A stretch of DNA of 64,000 bases from an uncultured Lachnospiraceae bacterium (GCA_910586605.1 CAJUJR010000001.1:6734-70733); one strand, 5' to 3'. Counted from the stretch's first letter, positions 17,901 through 26,517 are shown. Numbers and translations: made by a program. Notes: a model not told the origin generated them from the sequence alone.

Positions 17901-19304
17901 ATGGACAAAAAAGAAGCGGCAAAAAAATTAATTGAGATGTTTGGTTCCGTTGATGCAGTAGGAGTGGCTCATTCTATTGTTGTAGAAATCTCGAAATACG
18001 TTATTATATTATTGTTTGCAGTGTATACCTGGCATTGCTTTACGGTTTTTTTCGGAAAAAATGCAGAAAAAAAAGAAAAGGTTTACCGAAGGCAGAACAG
18101 AATTATGTATGCAATCCATTTTATCTGTTCCTTAGTGCTTTTTTTAAACAGCCTGGATTGGGAAATTGCCCTGTTGTATCTGGCACAGCTTACTTTTTTG
18201 TTTTTTGTAAATAAAGCATATCTTTATGTATATAAGAATGCATCTAAACTAATATTGAACAACATGCTGATGCTTTTGATGATTGGGTTTGTGATGCTTG
18301 GGCGGATAAAGCAGCCGTTTGCAGTACGGCAGTTGGTTTTTGCGGCGGTAACTTGCCTTGTGGGGCTGTTCATCCCACTTTTGATAGAAAAAATCCATTT
18401 CTTTGACCGTTTTGGGAAAGCCTATGCTGTGGCAGGGATTTGTATGCTGGCTTTGGTATTCGTGATTGGAAAATCTGTCTATGGGGCAAAGAACTGGATT
18501 GTAATTGCTGGTTTTGCAATGCAGCCTTCTGAATTTGTCAAAATTATCTATGTGTTTTTTATTGCGGCGATGCTTGCAAAGGCATCAGATTTCCGCAATG
18601 TTTTGGTAACAGGTGCCATTGCTGGCAGCCATGTGCTGATTCTTGTTGCGGAAAAAGATTTGGGCGCTGCATTAATCTATTATTTTACATTCCTTGCCAT
18701 TTTATATGTAGCAACTCAGCAGCCATTGTACCTGGGGGCTGGTTTTGTGGCAGGGGCGGTTGCCGCCGTTGTGGCATGGAAACTTTTTACCCATGTGCAA
18801 AAACGTGTGACCGCATGGATGGATCCATGGGGAAGCATTGATGATGCAGGATACCAGGTTGCACAGTCGCTTTTTGCCGTCGGTACAGGCGGATGGTTTG
18901 GCATGGGGCTGGGGGAAGGGCTTCCGTCCAGGATTCCGGTGGCAGAGAGCGATTTTATCTTTTCTGCAATCAGTGAAGAACTGGGGGCGTTTTTTGCAAT
19001 CTGCCTGATTTTGGTTGAAGTAAGCTGTTTTATCTTGTTTATCAATATTGCCCTGAAAATGACAAGGCGGTTTTATAAGCTGACAGCGCTGGGGCTGGCA
19101 GTAGAATATATTTTCCAAGTGTTCCTTACAATTGGCGGCGTAACGAAATTTATCCCTTCTACTGGGGTGACGCTGCCTTTGGTAAGCTATGGTGGGAGTT
19201 CTGTAATCAGTACGATAATTTTATTCTGTATCATCCAGGGGATGTATGTGTTAAATTGCCAGGAGGAGGAGAAAATTGAAAGAGAGACAGTACAGGCGCG
19301 GTAA
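17901..19304 (+). CDS. FtsW/RodA/SpoVE family peptidoglycan polymerase
   Basis: 467 aa with about twelve membrane helices. SEDS-family signatures include 'IAGFAMQPSEFVKI', 'EKDLGAALIYY', 'ESDFIFSAISEELG' and 'LPLVSYGGSSVIS'. SEDS proteins polymerise lipid II into glycan strands and work with a class B penicillin-binding protein, which is encoded immediately downstream with a 29-base overlap. Division (FtsW), elongation (RodA) or spore cortex (SpoVE) use cannot be told apart from sequence alone. The start ATG at 17901 has AAGGTGA upstream. Confidence 0.9.
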   Translation: MDKKEAAKKLIEMFGSVDAVGVAHSIVVEISKYVIILLFAVYTWHCFTVFFGKNAEKKEKVYRRQNRIMYAIHFICSLVLFLNSLDWEIALLYLAQLTFLFFVNKAYLYVYKNASKLILNNMLMLLMIGFVMLGRIKQPFAVRQLVFAAVTCLVGLFIPLLIEKIHFFDRFGKAYAVAGICMLALVFVIGKSVYGAKNWIVIAGFAMQPSEFVKIIYVFFIAAMLAKASDFRNVLVTGAIAGSHVLILVAEKDLGAALIYYFTFLAILYVATQQPLYLGAGFVAGAVAAVVAWKLFTHVQKRVTAWMDPWGSIDDAGYQVAQSLFAVGTGGWFGMGLGEGLPSRIPVAESDFIFSAISEELGAFFAICLILVEVSCFILFINIALKMTRRFYKLTALGLAVEYIFQVFLTIGGVTKFIPSTGVTLPLVSYGGSSVISTIILFCIIQGMYVLNCQEEEKIERETVQAR

Positions 19305-20694
19305 TAGGCAGATTCTAATATTGACATATGGCATAAGTTTTGTTTTTTTGTGCATGGCGGGTTATTTTGTGTACTTTATGGCAGTACAGAGCCGGCGGAT
19401 TATCAATAATCCTTATAATAAGCGCCAGGAGGCACTGGCAAAAAAGGTACAGAAGGGGAAGATCGTATCTGCTGATGGCAAGGTTCTGGCAAAGACAGTT
19501 ACAGATGGGGAAGGGAATGACACAAGGGTGTATCCATACAATGATATGTTCTGCCATATTGTGGGGAGAGAAGATAACAGTATGACAGGGATTGAGGGCA
19601 GGCAGTGTTATCCACTTTTAACATCCCATTCTAACCCATTAAAACAGCTTGGGAATACGTTGCAGGGCAAAAAAAGCCCTGGGGATACCGTAGTTACAAC
19701 TTTGGACTATAAGCTGCAGGAAGCTGCTTACCGTGCCTTGGGAAACCATAAGGGGGCTGTGGTTGCGTTAGAGCCTTCAACAGGGAAGGTATTGGCAATG
19801 GTTTCCAAACCGGCATATGACCCTAACCGTGTAAAACAGGACTGGGAAGAGCTGACAAGTGATTCCAATGAGGATTCTGCGCTTGTGAACCGCGCATCAC
19901 AGGGCTTATATCCGCCAGGTTCAACATTTAAGGTGCTGACTGCGATAGAATATATTATGGAAAATCCAGATTCATACCAGAAATTCCGGTATGAATGTAA
20001 GGGAACCGATTCTTTTTCTGGCAATAAAATTAACTGTTATGGGAAGACAGCGCATGGGAAGCTGGATTTAAAATCGGCACTGGCAAAATCATGCAATGGC
20101 GCGTTTGCTAAAATAGGGACAACCTTGGATGTTCCCAGGTTCCGGAAATTGACAGAAAAGTTTTTGTTTAACAAAGAACTTGCAGTAGACTTCGAGTATA
20201 ATAAAAGCCGTTTTTCCCTGACAAAAGATTCTGATTTGGGGGAATTGACACAGACAGTGATGGGGCAGGGGAAAACAATGATTACCCCGCTTGAAAATGC
20301 AATAATTGCGGCAACAATTGCAAACAAAGGGGAAATGATGGTTCCATATGCTGTAGGGCAGGTGGAAAATGATGCAGGGCAGGTGGTAACGCAATATAAG
20401 CCTGAAAGCAAGGGGCAGATAATTGAAGAATCCCTTGCAAAAAAGATAAATAAGATGATGCAGGCGGTTGTCTCGGAAGGAACGGCGCATTCCCTGCAAG
20501 GGCTTCCATGTTCCGTAGCAGGCAAGACCGGGTCGGCAGAATTTGATTCCGAGGGGACTTCCCATGCATGGTTTATTGGGTTTGCCCCGGCAAATAACCC
20601 CCAAATTGCTGTTAGCATTGTCGTGGAAGGCGCTGGGACTGGAAGTGAATACGCGCTTCCGATTGCGCGGCAGATGTTTGAAGAGTATTTTTGA
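19276..20694 (+). CDS. Class B penicillin-binding protein (transpeptidase)
   Basis: 472 aa. One N-terminal membrane helix, then a transpeptidase domain with the active-site motifs SxxK ('PGSTFKVLTA'), SxN ('AKSCNGAFAK') and KTG ('AGKTGSAEF'). A large PBP dimerisation domain is lacking, as in the short PbpA-like proteins of Gram-positives that partner a SEDS protein. The start is TTG at 19276 behind AGGAGGAGGA, inside the end of the FtsW/RodA gene, so the two are translationally coupled and very likely form one complex. Confidence 0.92.
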   Translation: MKERQYRRGNRQILILTYGISFVFLCMAGYFVYFMAVQSRRIINNPYNKRQEALAKKVQKGKIVSADGKVLAKTVTDGEGNDTRVYPYNDMFCHIVGREDNSMTGIEGRQCYPLLTSHSNPLKQLGNTLQGKKSPGDTVVTTLDYKLQEAAYRALGNHKGAVVALEPSTGKVLAMVSKPAYDPNRVKQDWEELTSDSNEDSALVNRASQGLYPPGSTFKVLTAIEYIMENPDSYQKFRYECKGTDSFSGNKINCYGKTAHGKLDLKSALAKSCNGAFAKIGTTLDVPRFRKLTEKFLFNKELAVDFEYNKSRFSLTKDSDLGELTQTVMGQGKTMITPLENAIIAATIANKGEMMVPYAVGQVENDAGQVVTQYKPESKGQIIEESLAKKINKMMQAVVSEGTAHSLQGLPCSVAGKTGSAEFDSEGTSHAWFIGFAPANNPQIAVSIVVEGAGTGSEYALPIARQMFEEYF

Positions 20695-20769
20695 GGATAA
20701 CAGGCATTGCAAAGAGTAGTGAAAAAGAGTATACTAATTAACAGACACACCAACCAAGGAGGATTTGCT

Positions 20770-21222
20770 ATGACAAAAGCAACGAGTTGTGGCGGTGTGG
20801 TGATTTTCAAAGGAAAGATTTTAATCCTGTATAAAAATTATAAGAACCGGTACGATGGATGGATGTTACCGAAAGGAACCGTCGAAATGGGGGAAGAGTA
20901 TAAGGAAACAGCACTGCGGGAGGTGAAGGAAGAGACAAGTGCAGATGCCAGTATTATAAAATATGTGGGAAAGAGTCAGTATACCTTTAATACACCAACA
21001 GACACCGTGGTTAAAGAAGTACATTGGTATCTTATGATGGGTGAGAGCTATTTTAGCAGGCCGCAGCGGGAGGAATTTTTCCAGGATTCCGGCTTTTATA
21101 AATATCATGAAGCATATCATTTGCTAAAATTTACAAATGAAAGGCAGATATTGGAAAGAGCGTATATGGAGTATATAGATTTGAAAAAGAATAATTTGTG
21201 GGGAAGCCGCAAATATTATTAG
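20770..21222 (+). CDS. Nudix hydrolase
   Basis: 150 aa from ATG 20770, which follows CAAGGAGGA. The Nudix box reads GTVEMGEEYKETALREVKEE, with the metal-binding REVKEE core intact. Nudix enzymes hydrolyse nucleoside diphosphates linked to another group; the substrate cannot be assigned, but the 'GWMLPKGTVE' start is like Ap4A/diadenosine polyphosphate hydrolases. The frame is open upstream to 20707 without a good ribosome binding site. The short repeat palindrome at 21,230 follows. Confidence 0.88.
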   Translation: MTKATSCGGVVIFKGKILILYKNYKNRYDGWMLPKGTVEMGEEYKETALREVKEETSADASIIKYVGKSQYTFNTPTDTVVKEVHWYLMMGESYFSRPQREEFFQDSGFYKYHEAYHLLKFTNERQILERAYMEYIDLKKNNLWGSRKYY

Positions 21223-21229
21223 GATTATT

Positions 21230-21253
21230 GTTACTATTCACGTGAATAGTAAC
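21230..21253. repeat. Perfect 24-base palindrome, minimal member of the GTTACTATTCAC repeat family
   Basis: GTTACTATTCAC followed at once by its reverse complement. The same 12-base arm occurs at 63,945 and (inverted) at 59,472, where it is attached to a GGCTGAA-containing core; here the core is absent and only the two arms remain. It sits just after the Nudix stop codon and could also be a binding site or a terminator stem, but no T run follows. Confidence 0.65.
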
Positions 21254-21291
21254 GGATTATTATGAGAACAATAACCAGTTATAAATCTGCC

Positions 21292-21320
21292 TTGACAAAT
21301 TGGATGTGAGGTAATATAAT
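21292..21320 (+). promoter_or_regulatory. Consensus promoter of cheY
   Basis: TTGACA (21292-21297), 17-base spacer, TATAAT (21315-21320): a perfect sigma-A promoter, suggesting high expression. The leader to the ATG at 21459 is about 130 bases with no recognised riboswitch. Confidence 0.85.
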
Positions 21321-21458
21321 ACCATTAGATTTGATTTGTAACATAATTTATTTTGTTGATGGCTGCTTTATGCGTTGGCATTTATCTGCAATATAAATTG
21401 TATGAGATGCCGTTATTCTGGGCAGATTATTTTATCATTATAGTAAGGGAGAAAAACT

Positions 21459-21821
21459 ATGGGAAATAATATTTTGATTGTTGACGATGCAGCATTTATG
21501 CGTATGATGGTGAAAGATATTTTAACGAAAGGCGGTTATAATGTTGTGGGAGAGGCTGAGAATGGTCTCGTAGCCGTTCAGAAATATAGTGAATTAAAGC
21601 CAGATTTGATTACTCTTGATATTACTATGCCAGAAATGGATGGTATTCAAGCATTAAAGAAGATTAAAGAGATGGATCCAGGGGCACAGGTTATTATGTG
21701 TTCTGCAATGGGACAACAGGCTATGGTTATTGAAGCGATACAAAATGGGGCGAAAGATTTCATTGTTAAACCGTTCCAAGCAGATCGTGTATTGGAGGCT
21801 GTAAAGAAAGTTATTGGTTAG
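21459..21821 (+). CDS. cheY: CheY-type response regulator
   Basis: 120 aa, a receiver domain only. Phospho-acceptor Asp in 'PDLITLDITMPEMDG', acidic pocket 'IVDDAAFMR' at the N-terminus, conserved Thr/Ser ('CSAMGQQ') and Lys ('DFIVKPFQ') are present. It would be phosphorylated by CheA and act on the flagellar switch or another target. It is a single-gene transcript with a perfect promoter and its own terminator, apart from the main che cluster, so it is probably the abundant shared output regulator. Confidence 0.92.
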   Translation: MGNNILIVDDAAFMRMMVKDILTKGGYNVVGEAENGLVAVQKYSELKPDLITLDITMPEMDGIQALKKIKEMDPGAQVIMCSAMGQQAMVIEAIQNGAKDFIVKPFQADRVLEAVKKVIG

Positions 21822-21836
21822 TAATACATATTATGA

Positions 21837-21862
21837 AAGAGACTGCATTGCAGTCTCTTTTT
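21837..21862 (+). terminator. Terminator of cheY
   Basis: AAAGAGACTGCA pairs with TGCAGTCTCTTT, giving a stem of about 11 bases with a minimal loop, ending in TTTTT. Confidence 0.85.
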
Positions 21863-22048
21863 AACTTATAGGGAACTTCGCCAGTTTTCAGTGTGAAGAG
21901 TGCTGGTTTTGCGTTCTTCTTAGGTCGGCAGTAGCCTAACTTGGCGAGTTGTTTTCGGATTTGGAAAGGCTTTGTCACTATTTGGGCTTGTACATAGATG
22001 GTAAAAGGGCACCAGCATAGGCGGTGTCTTTTTTGCTTGCTTATTCCC

Positions 22049-22173
22049 TAGAGCGTGTTTGGGATGTTGAATAGCCCTTATTGCAAATCTGCTACATCTG
22101 GTTATTTGAATCGATAGGGCAAATTTCATTCTATTGGCAATGGATAGAGTAACCGATTTCCAAACATGCTCTA
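22049..22173. mobile_element. TA-flanked MITE of the GAGCGTGTTTG family
   Basis: Terminal inverted repeats GAGCGTGTTTGG (from 22051) and CCAAACATGCTC (to 22171), flanked on both sides by TA (22049-22050 and 22172-22173). About 121 bases, no gene. A TA target duplication points to an IS630/Tc1-mariner-type transposase acting in trans; none is encoded in this window. Related ends are at 46,985, 48,693 and 59,588. Confidence 0.75.
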
Positions 22174-22233
22174 AGACTGCAGGCAAGTTTTTAGCTTTAT
22201 GTCAAAAAAGTGTTATTTGTCCTTAGAGGGCAA

Positions 22234-22328
22234 GAAAAGATGTGGATAACTTTATAGTTATCCACATCTTTTCCTGGATAAAAAGTGAGAAATAACAGTT
22301 ATCAGCGAAGTTTTGCACATTATCCACA
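22234..22328. promoter_or_regulatory. DnaA-box cluster with an 18-bp hairpin
   Basis: Three perfect DnaA 9-mers: TGTGGATAA at 22241-22249, TTATCCACA at 22258-22266, and TTATCCACA at 22320-22328. The first two lie in the arms of a perfect 18-base-pair hairpin (22234-22251/22256-22273, loop TTAT), which ends in CTTTTC and might also terminate transcription. A one-mismatch box, TAATCCACA, is seen near 23,137. The cluster lies in the 750-base gap between cheY and hpf, which otherwise holds the cheY terminator, a MITE and the hpf promoter. Confidence 0.6.
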
Positions 22329-22514
22329 ATAGGCACTAAAAAAAGAAACGTGGAAATCTTCGAAAAATAGGAAAAAATGTCGTATTGTCACGATAAATGG
22401 CAGCAGCATATTTTAACAGCAGTGATTTGTAATAACCGATTGATTGACGAGGAAGGTATATGTAAATTGTCTAACAATAATAGTGGAATTGCTTAATCTA
22501 TTGTGCATTTTTAC

Positions 22515-22543
22515 TTGCTTTTGTGATATATGCGGTGTATAAT
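22515..22543 (+). promoter_or_regulatory. Promoter of hpf
   Basis: TTGCTT (22515-22520), 17-base spacer, TATAAT (22538-22543). Start point predicted near 22550, about 26 bases before the hpf ATG. Confidence 0.7.
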
Positions 22544-22575
22544 GGAAATTAGAAAACAGCAAAGGAGTGGTGACT

Positions 22576-23103
22576 ATGCAGTATATTATCAGCGGTAAAA
22601 ATATCGACGTTACAGAAGGGCTTAAATCAGCAATCCATGATAAGATTGGGAAGCTGGAAAGGTATTTTACTCCAGATACGGAAGTACATGTTACACTTAG
22701 TGTCGAAAAAGAGAGGCAGAAGATTGAGATTACAATTCCTATGAAAGGGAACATTGTCCGTGCAGAGCAAGTCAGCAATGATATGTATGTATCAATTGAT
22801 TTGGTGGAAGAGATTATTGAGCGCCAGCTGCGCAAATATAAGAACAAACTTGTAGATCAGAAGCAAACGGCTGCCAGCCTCAGCAAAGCTTTTGTCGATG
22901 AAGAGATTGAAGATGATGAAGAGATTAAAATTATCCGTTCCAAGAGGTTTGCGATGAAGCCGATGGATCCAGAAGAGGCTTGCATTCAGATGGATCTTTT
23001 GGGGCATAATTTTTATGTTTTCCGTAATGCGATTACCGAAGAAGTAAACGTTGTGTATAAAAGAAAGGGAAATACGTTTGGTTTGATAGAGCCAGAATTC
23101 TAA
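22576..23103 (+). CDS. hpf: Ribosome hibernation-promoting factor, long form
   Basis: 175 aa. The N-terminal ribosome-binding domain starts MQYIISGKNIDVTEGLKSAI, followed by a linker, and then the C-terminal dimerisation domain ('KPMDPEEACIQMDLLGHNFY'). This is the long HPF of Firmicutes, which joins two 70S ribosomes into inactive 100S dimers in stationary phase. Two GTG codons (22567, 22570) lie in frame upstream, but AAAGGAG at 22561-22567 fits the ATG at 22576. Single-gene transcript with terminator. Confidence 0.95.
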   Translation: MQYIISGKNIDVTEGLKSAIHDKIGKLERYFTPDTEVHVTLSVEKERQKIEITIPMKGNIVRAEQVSNDMYVSIDLVEEIIERQLRKYKNKLVDQKQTAASLSKAFVDEEIEDDEEIKIIRSKRFAMKPMDPEEACIQMDLLGHNFYVFRNAITEEVNVVYKRKGNTFGLIEPEF

Positions 23104-23273
23104 ATAGATAAGGGACTTCCATGGAATGTTTACAGATAATCCACAGGATTATTTAGGCAGTTCCGAAAGGCTTTGGCGTTGGGGAATTTTGCAAAAGCTT
23201 TGAAGAGTTTTGGACAAGTACTATGGGGAGTTTGGCAGGAGCTAAAGAAAAGGCAGGTTAGCGCTGCTGGACA

Positions 23274-23312
23274 GAAAAAAGAGGAGGTTCTTTCATAAAG
23301 AGCCTCTTTTTG
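23274..23312 (+). terminator. Terminator of hpf
   Basis: AAAAAGAGGAGGTTCTTT pairs with AAAGAGCCTCTTTTT (small internal bulge, CAT loop). It lies about 170 bases after the stop. The rest of the 317-base gap 23104-23420 shows nothing further that I recognise, apart from a one-mismatch DnaA box near 23,137. Confidence 0.75.
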
Positions 23313-23420
23313 AATAGGAGTTCCTGCAGGATTGGGTTGGTGAACTTCCTGAAAAGGATTTTCTAATCTGTTTTTGGAACCATTTTCCTCTTTTGAAATA
23401 TATTATACCGAGGTGATTCT

Positions 23421-24212
23421 TTGAATGGTATAATATATGCTTTGTTGGGAACGGCATTTACGTTCCTTCTTACGACATTAGGCGCAGCTAATGTATTTTT
23501 CGTCAAGAAAAATGTAAACCAGAATGTACAATGCCTTTTTCTGGGATTTGCGGGCGGCGTAATGATTGCAGCGTCAATCTGGTCTTTGCTTGTTCCGGGA
23601 ATCGAAGCGGCGCAGTCTAACCATCAGATTGGGTGGCTGGTTACATCAGGCGGTTTCCTGCTTGGGGTAGTTTTGCTGCTTACTGTTGATTTCCTTTTGA
23701 AAGGGAAGCTGAAAAAGCTGCAAGAAAATGGAAAAAAGCTGCCATTGACAAAGAAGACAGCAATGCTTCTGATGGCAATCACAATTCACAATATCCCAGA
23801 AGGGATGGCGGTTGGGATGGCATTTGCTTTTGCCGCCCAGGAACTTTCTAATGCCAATATTATGTCTGGTGCAATTGCGCTGGCATTGGGGATTGGCATC
23901 CAGAATTATCCGGAAGGGATGGCGGTTACGCTTCCGCTTTTGCGGGACGGCATAAGTAAAAAGAAGGCCTTTATCATAGGAAGTCTTTCTGCAGCAGTAG
24001 AGCCTGCTTTTGGGGTGATTGCTGCAGCGCTTGCGGGAATGGCAAGCCCGCTGATGCCGCTGCTGCTTTCTTTTGCCGCCGGGACGATGATTTATGTTGT
24101 AGTGGAGGAACTGATACCAGAGGCGCATCTGGGAGAAAAAGAAAACATAGGCACACTTGGGTTTGTCGTAGGTTTTCTGGTTATGATGATACTGGATGTC
24201 GCGTTAGGATAA
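23421..24212 (+). CDS. ZIP family metal transporter
   Basis: 263 aa with about eight membrane helices. The ZIP metal-binding signature is visible twice: 'IHNIPEGMAVGMAFA' and 'IQNYPEGMAVTLPL', in helices IV and V, with 'VEELIPEAH' further on. Such proteins take up zinc or other divalent metals into the cytoplasm (as bacterial ZupT). The start is TTG at 23421 behind GAGGTGA. No metal regulator is adjacent. Confidence 0.9.
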   Translation: MNGIIYALLGTAFTFLLTTLGAANVFFVKKNVNQNVQCLFLGFAGGVMIAASIWSLLVPGIEAAQSNHQIGWLVTSGGFLLGVVLLLTVDFLLKGKLKKLQENGKKLPLTKKTAMLLMAITIHNIPEGMAVGMAFAFAAQELSNANIMSGAIALALGIGIQNYPEGMAVTLPLLRDGISKKKAFIIGSLSAAVEPAFGVIAAALAGMASPLMPLLLSFAAGTMIYVVVEELIPEAHLGEKENIGTLGFVVGFLVMMILDVALG

Positions 24213-24236
24213 CTTTAAAAGGAACTTTTCTATAAA

Positions 24237-24328
24237 TTTAAGCCCTCTTGTTCTATAAAATGATTGACAGTCTTTTACATTTTGTTTATGCTATTGCATA
24301 CAATAAATATAAAAACAGGAGGGCTTAA
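24237..24328 (+). promoter_or_regulatory. Promoter and inverted repeat controlling the DUF368 gene
   Basis: TTGACA (24264-24269), 17-base spacer, TATGCT (24287-24292). A 14-15-base inverted repeat brackets it: TTAAGCCCTCTTGTT (about 24238-24252) and AACAGGAGGGCTTAA (24314-24328). The right arm contains the ribosome binding site, so a transcript reading in from upstream could hide the site, while one from this promoter would not. The arms could instead be an operator. Confidence 0.55.
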
Positions 24329-24330
24329 AA

Positions 24331-25221
24331 ATGCAGTTATTTATAAATATTGTCCGGGGGTTCTGCATGGCGCTGGCCGATAGCGTGCCGGGGGTTTCGG
24401 GAGGCACGGTTGCTTTTATCCTTGGCTTTTATGACAAATTTATCGGTTCATTGGCACATTTGATGAATGGGACAAAGAAGGAGAGGAAAGAGGCAGTTTT
24501 TTTCCTGATAAAATTAATGGCAGGCTGGCTGATTGGTTTCTGCCTTTCTGTGCTGGTGCTTGGGAAGATTTTTAATACCCATATTTATGAATTGTCGTCT
24601 TTGTTTATGGGGCTGTCTGTTTTTGCGCTTCCAATTGTAGTATTGGAAGAAAAAGAGGTTCTAAAGGAAAAAAAACAGAATGTATTTTTTACTGTTGTAG
24701 GGATTGTAATTGTAGCGATGATTACATACCTGAATGCAAACGGAAGGGAAGCTGGCGCAGTTGATATTGCAAATTTGTCTGTTGGGACGGCGGCATATAT
24801 TTTCCTGGTTGCAATGGTTGCGATTTCTGCGATGGTACTGCCTGGGATTTCTGGTTCGACGCTTCTTCTGATATTTGGGCTGTATGTGCCAATTATCAGT
24901 GCGATTAAGGAATTTCTGCATTTCAAATTTACCTACTTCTGGGCGCTTGTAATCTTTGGGTTGGGGATGATTGCAGGAATCCTGACAGTTATTAAGCTTG
25001 TCAGGGCTGGGCTGGAGAAGCACAGGGGCATGATGGTATATCTGATACTCGGCTTGATGATAGGCGCGTTGTATGCAATTGTAATGGGGCCGACGACACT
25101 CGATATCCCACAGCCTGCGATGACAGTTAAGACATTCCATCCGATTTTCTTTTTGCTGGGAGGCATTATCTTGTTTGCCTTGCAGAAGCTGAAAGGGATT
25201 TCAGAGGCAAACCAAGGATAA
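24331..25221 (+). CDS. DUF368 membrane protein, probable undecaprenyl-phosphate transporter
   Basis: 296 aa, polytopic, beginning with the DUF368 signature 'ALADSVPGVSGGTVAFILGF' and a second, inverted-topology copy 'MVLPGISGSTLLLIFGLY'. DUF368 proteins (PopT) are reported to recycle the lipid carrier undecaprenyl phosphate across the membrane for cell-wall synthesis. Loops and helix count (about eight to nine) fit. Single gene with its own promoter. Role is assigned by family. Confidence 0.85.
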   Translation: MQLFINIVRGFCMALADSVPGVSGGTVAFILGFYDKFIGSLAHLMNGTKKERKEAVFFLIKLMAGWLIGFCLSVLVLGKIFNTHIYELSSLFMGLSVFALPIVVLEEKEVLKEKKQNVFFTVVGIVIVAMITYLNANGREAGAVDIANLSVGTAAYIFLVAMVAISAMVLPGISGSTLLLIFGLYVPIISAIKEFLHFKFTYFWALVIFGLGMIAGILTVIKLVRAGLEKHRGMMVYLILGLMIGALYAIVMGPTTLDIPQPAMTVKTFHPIFFLLGGIILFALQKLKGISEANQG

Positions 25222-25388
25222 AACCTTTTGTGGGAAAAGCATAAAAACATGGGAAACCATTGGAAAGATAATAGGGCATGTAAATGGATTGCATCCAAAA
25301 TAAATTTTGGAAGTTTATGGATTACAGTGCCTAAAATGGAATGATATGGCATAGACTACTATAAATATGCAGAAAGCAGGGGTAGCCT

Positions 25389-26027
25389 ATGCTTAATTAT
25401 TTATGGGGATTTATGATACTGATTGGACTGGGGTATGGGATTGTGACAGGTCAGGTTGAAGCTTTGAGCAATGCGGCGATTGACAGTGCAGGGGAGGCCG
25501 TGACACTGGCGCTTACGATGCTTGGGATTATGGCGATGTGGACAGGGCTGATGGAGGTTGCCAGGAGGGCAGGGATTATGGACCGTATGACAAAGGGGCT
25601 GTATCCGGTGCTGCGCTTCCTTTTCCCAAGGATTCCAAAGGGGCATAAAGCAAACGAGTATATTGCTGCAAATATTATTGCCAATGTGCTGGGGCTTGGC
25701 TGGGCGGCGACGCCAATGGGCTTAAAGGCAATGAAAGAACTGGCGTCGCTGGAAAGGGAGAGAATTGCAAAACAAAAGAAACCTGGCGGCATGGATCCGG
25801 ATGATGTGCAGGTTACGAAAGCAAGTGATGAAATGTGCACTTTCCTGGTGATTAATATATCTTCTTTGCAGCTAATCCCTGTCAGCGTTATTGCCTACCG
25901 GGCGCAGTATGGCGCAGTTAATCCGGCGGCAATTGTGCTTCCGGGGTTGATTGCTACAGTGGCAAGTACTTTGGCGGCAGTTATATTTTGCAGGTGGATG
26001 GGGAAAAAAGGGCGTAATCAGAATTGA
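25389..26027 (+). CDS. spmA: SpmA-like spore maturation protein (nucleoside-recognition/gate domain)
   Basis: 212 aa membrane protein. 'MLGIMAMWTGLMEVARRAGI' and 'HKANEYIAANIIANVLGLG' are typical of SpmA. In Bacillus, SpmA and SpmB are membrane proteins needed for spore-core dehydration and are normally encoded side by side. Here no spmB follows; the next gene is a response regulator. spmB may lie elsewhere or be absent. The end of the gene overlaps the promoter of the next transcript. Confidence 0.8.
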   Translation: MLNYLWGFMILIGLGYGIVTGQVEALSNAAIDSAGEAVTLALTMLGIMAMWTGLMEVARRAGIMDRMTKGLYPVLRFLFPRIPKGHKANEYIAANIIANVLGLGWAATPMGLKAMKELASLERERIAKQKKPGGMDPDDVQVTKASDEMCTFLVINISSLQLIPVSVIAYRAQYGAVNPAAIVLPGLIATVASTLAAVIFCRWMGKKGRNQN

Positions 26028-26052
26028 TTTTTATGGCATTCTATTGTATAAT
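26024..26052 (+). promoter_or_regulatory. Promoter of the signalling cluster
   Basis: TTGATT (26024-26029), 17-base spacer, TATAAT (26047-26052). The start point near 26059 supports the receiver gene starting at 26109 (or the in-frame ATG at 26097), not at the upstream GTG at 26067. It may drive the long run of same-strand signalling genes to 39,733. Confidence 0.65.
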
Positions 26053-26108
26053 ACTTCCTTAGCAAGGTGAGAGAGTTTGCGCAGAAAAGCGTAGGAATGA
26101 GGAAGAAT

Positions 26109-26489
26109 ATGGCAAATTATAATAAGACAGTTTTGATTGTTGATGATTCAGAGGCAGACCGTATGGCATTAAAGAGCATGCTTGGAGAATTTAAATTAAT
26201 AGAGGCAGAAAGCGGGTATGCTGCCCAGACAGTTATTACAGAAAGAAGGTTCGATTTGGATGCTATTTTTCTGGATGTTTCAATGCCGGGGCTTGATGGG
26301 TTCGGGGTATTGAAAAATATGCAATTAAAGGGGATACATAATATATCTGTTTTCATGGTTTCTTCTGAGGCAACGACAGAAAATGTGACGAAAGCAGCAA
26401 AATTTAATGTTGCAGGCTTTATTAAGAAGCCGCTTGAGAAGGAGGATGTTTTGAGCAGGCTGAAGACAAATCTTGGAATATCAGGATAA
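26109..26489 (+). CDS. Single-domain response regulator
   Basis: 126 aa receiver domain. 'TVLIVDDSEADRMALKSML' supplies the acidic pocket, 'LDAIFLDVSMPGLDGF' the phospho-acceptor Asp, and 'AGFIKKPLEKED' the Lys. No output domain. It lies directly before the hybrid kinase and is its likely partner or a phosphate shuttle in a relay. Confidence 0.88.
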   Translation: MANYNKTVLIVDDSEADRMALKSMLGEFKLIEAESGYAAQTVITERRFDLDAIFLDVSMPGLDGFGVLKNMQLKGIHNISVFMVSSEATTENVTKAAKFNVAGFIKKPLEKEDVLSRLKTNLGISG

Positions 26490-26517
26490 GACATGCTGAC
26501 GAAAGGAATGGATAAGG

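Noticed and set aside
20037..20810. Long minus-strand frame (257 codons) opposite the PBP gene
   Set aside because: It is the shadow of the clearly coding plus-strand gene; no ribosome binding site or domain.
22234..22328. Chromosomal replication origin
   Set aside because: DnaA boxes are present, but no dnaA, dnaN, recF or gyrase genes and no AT-rich repeat block are nearby.
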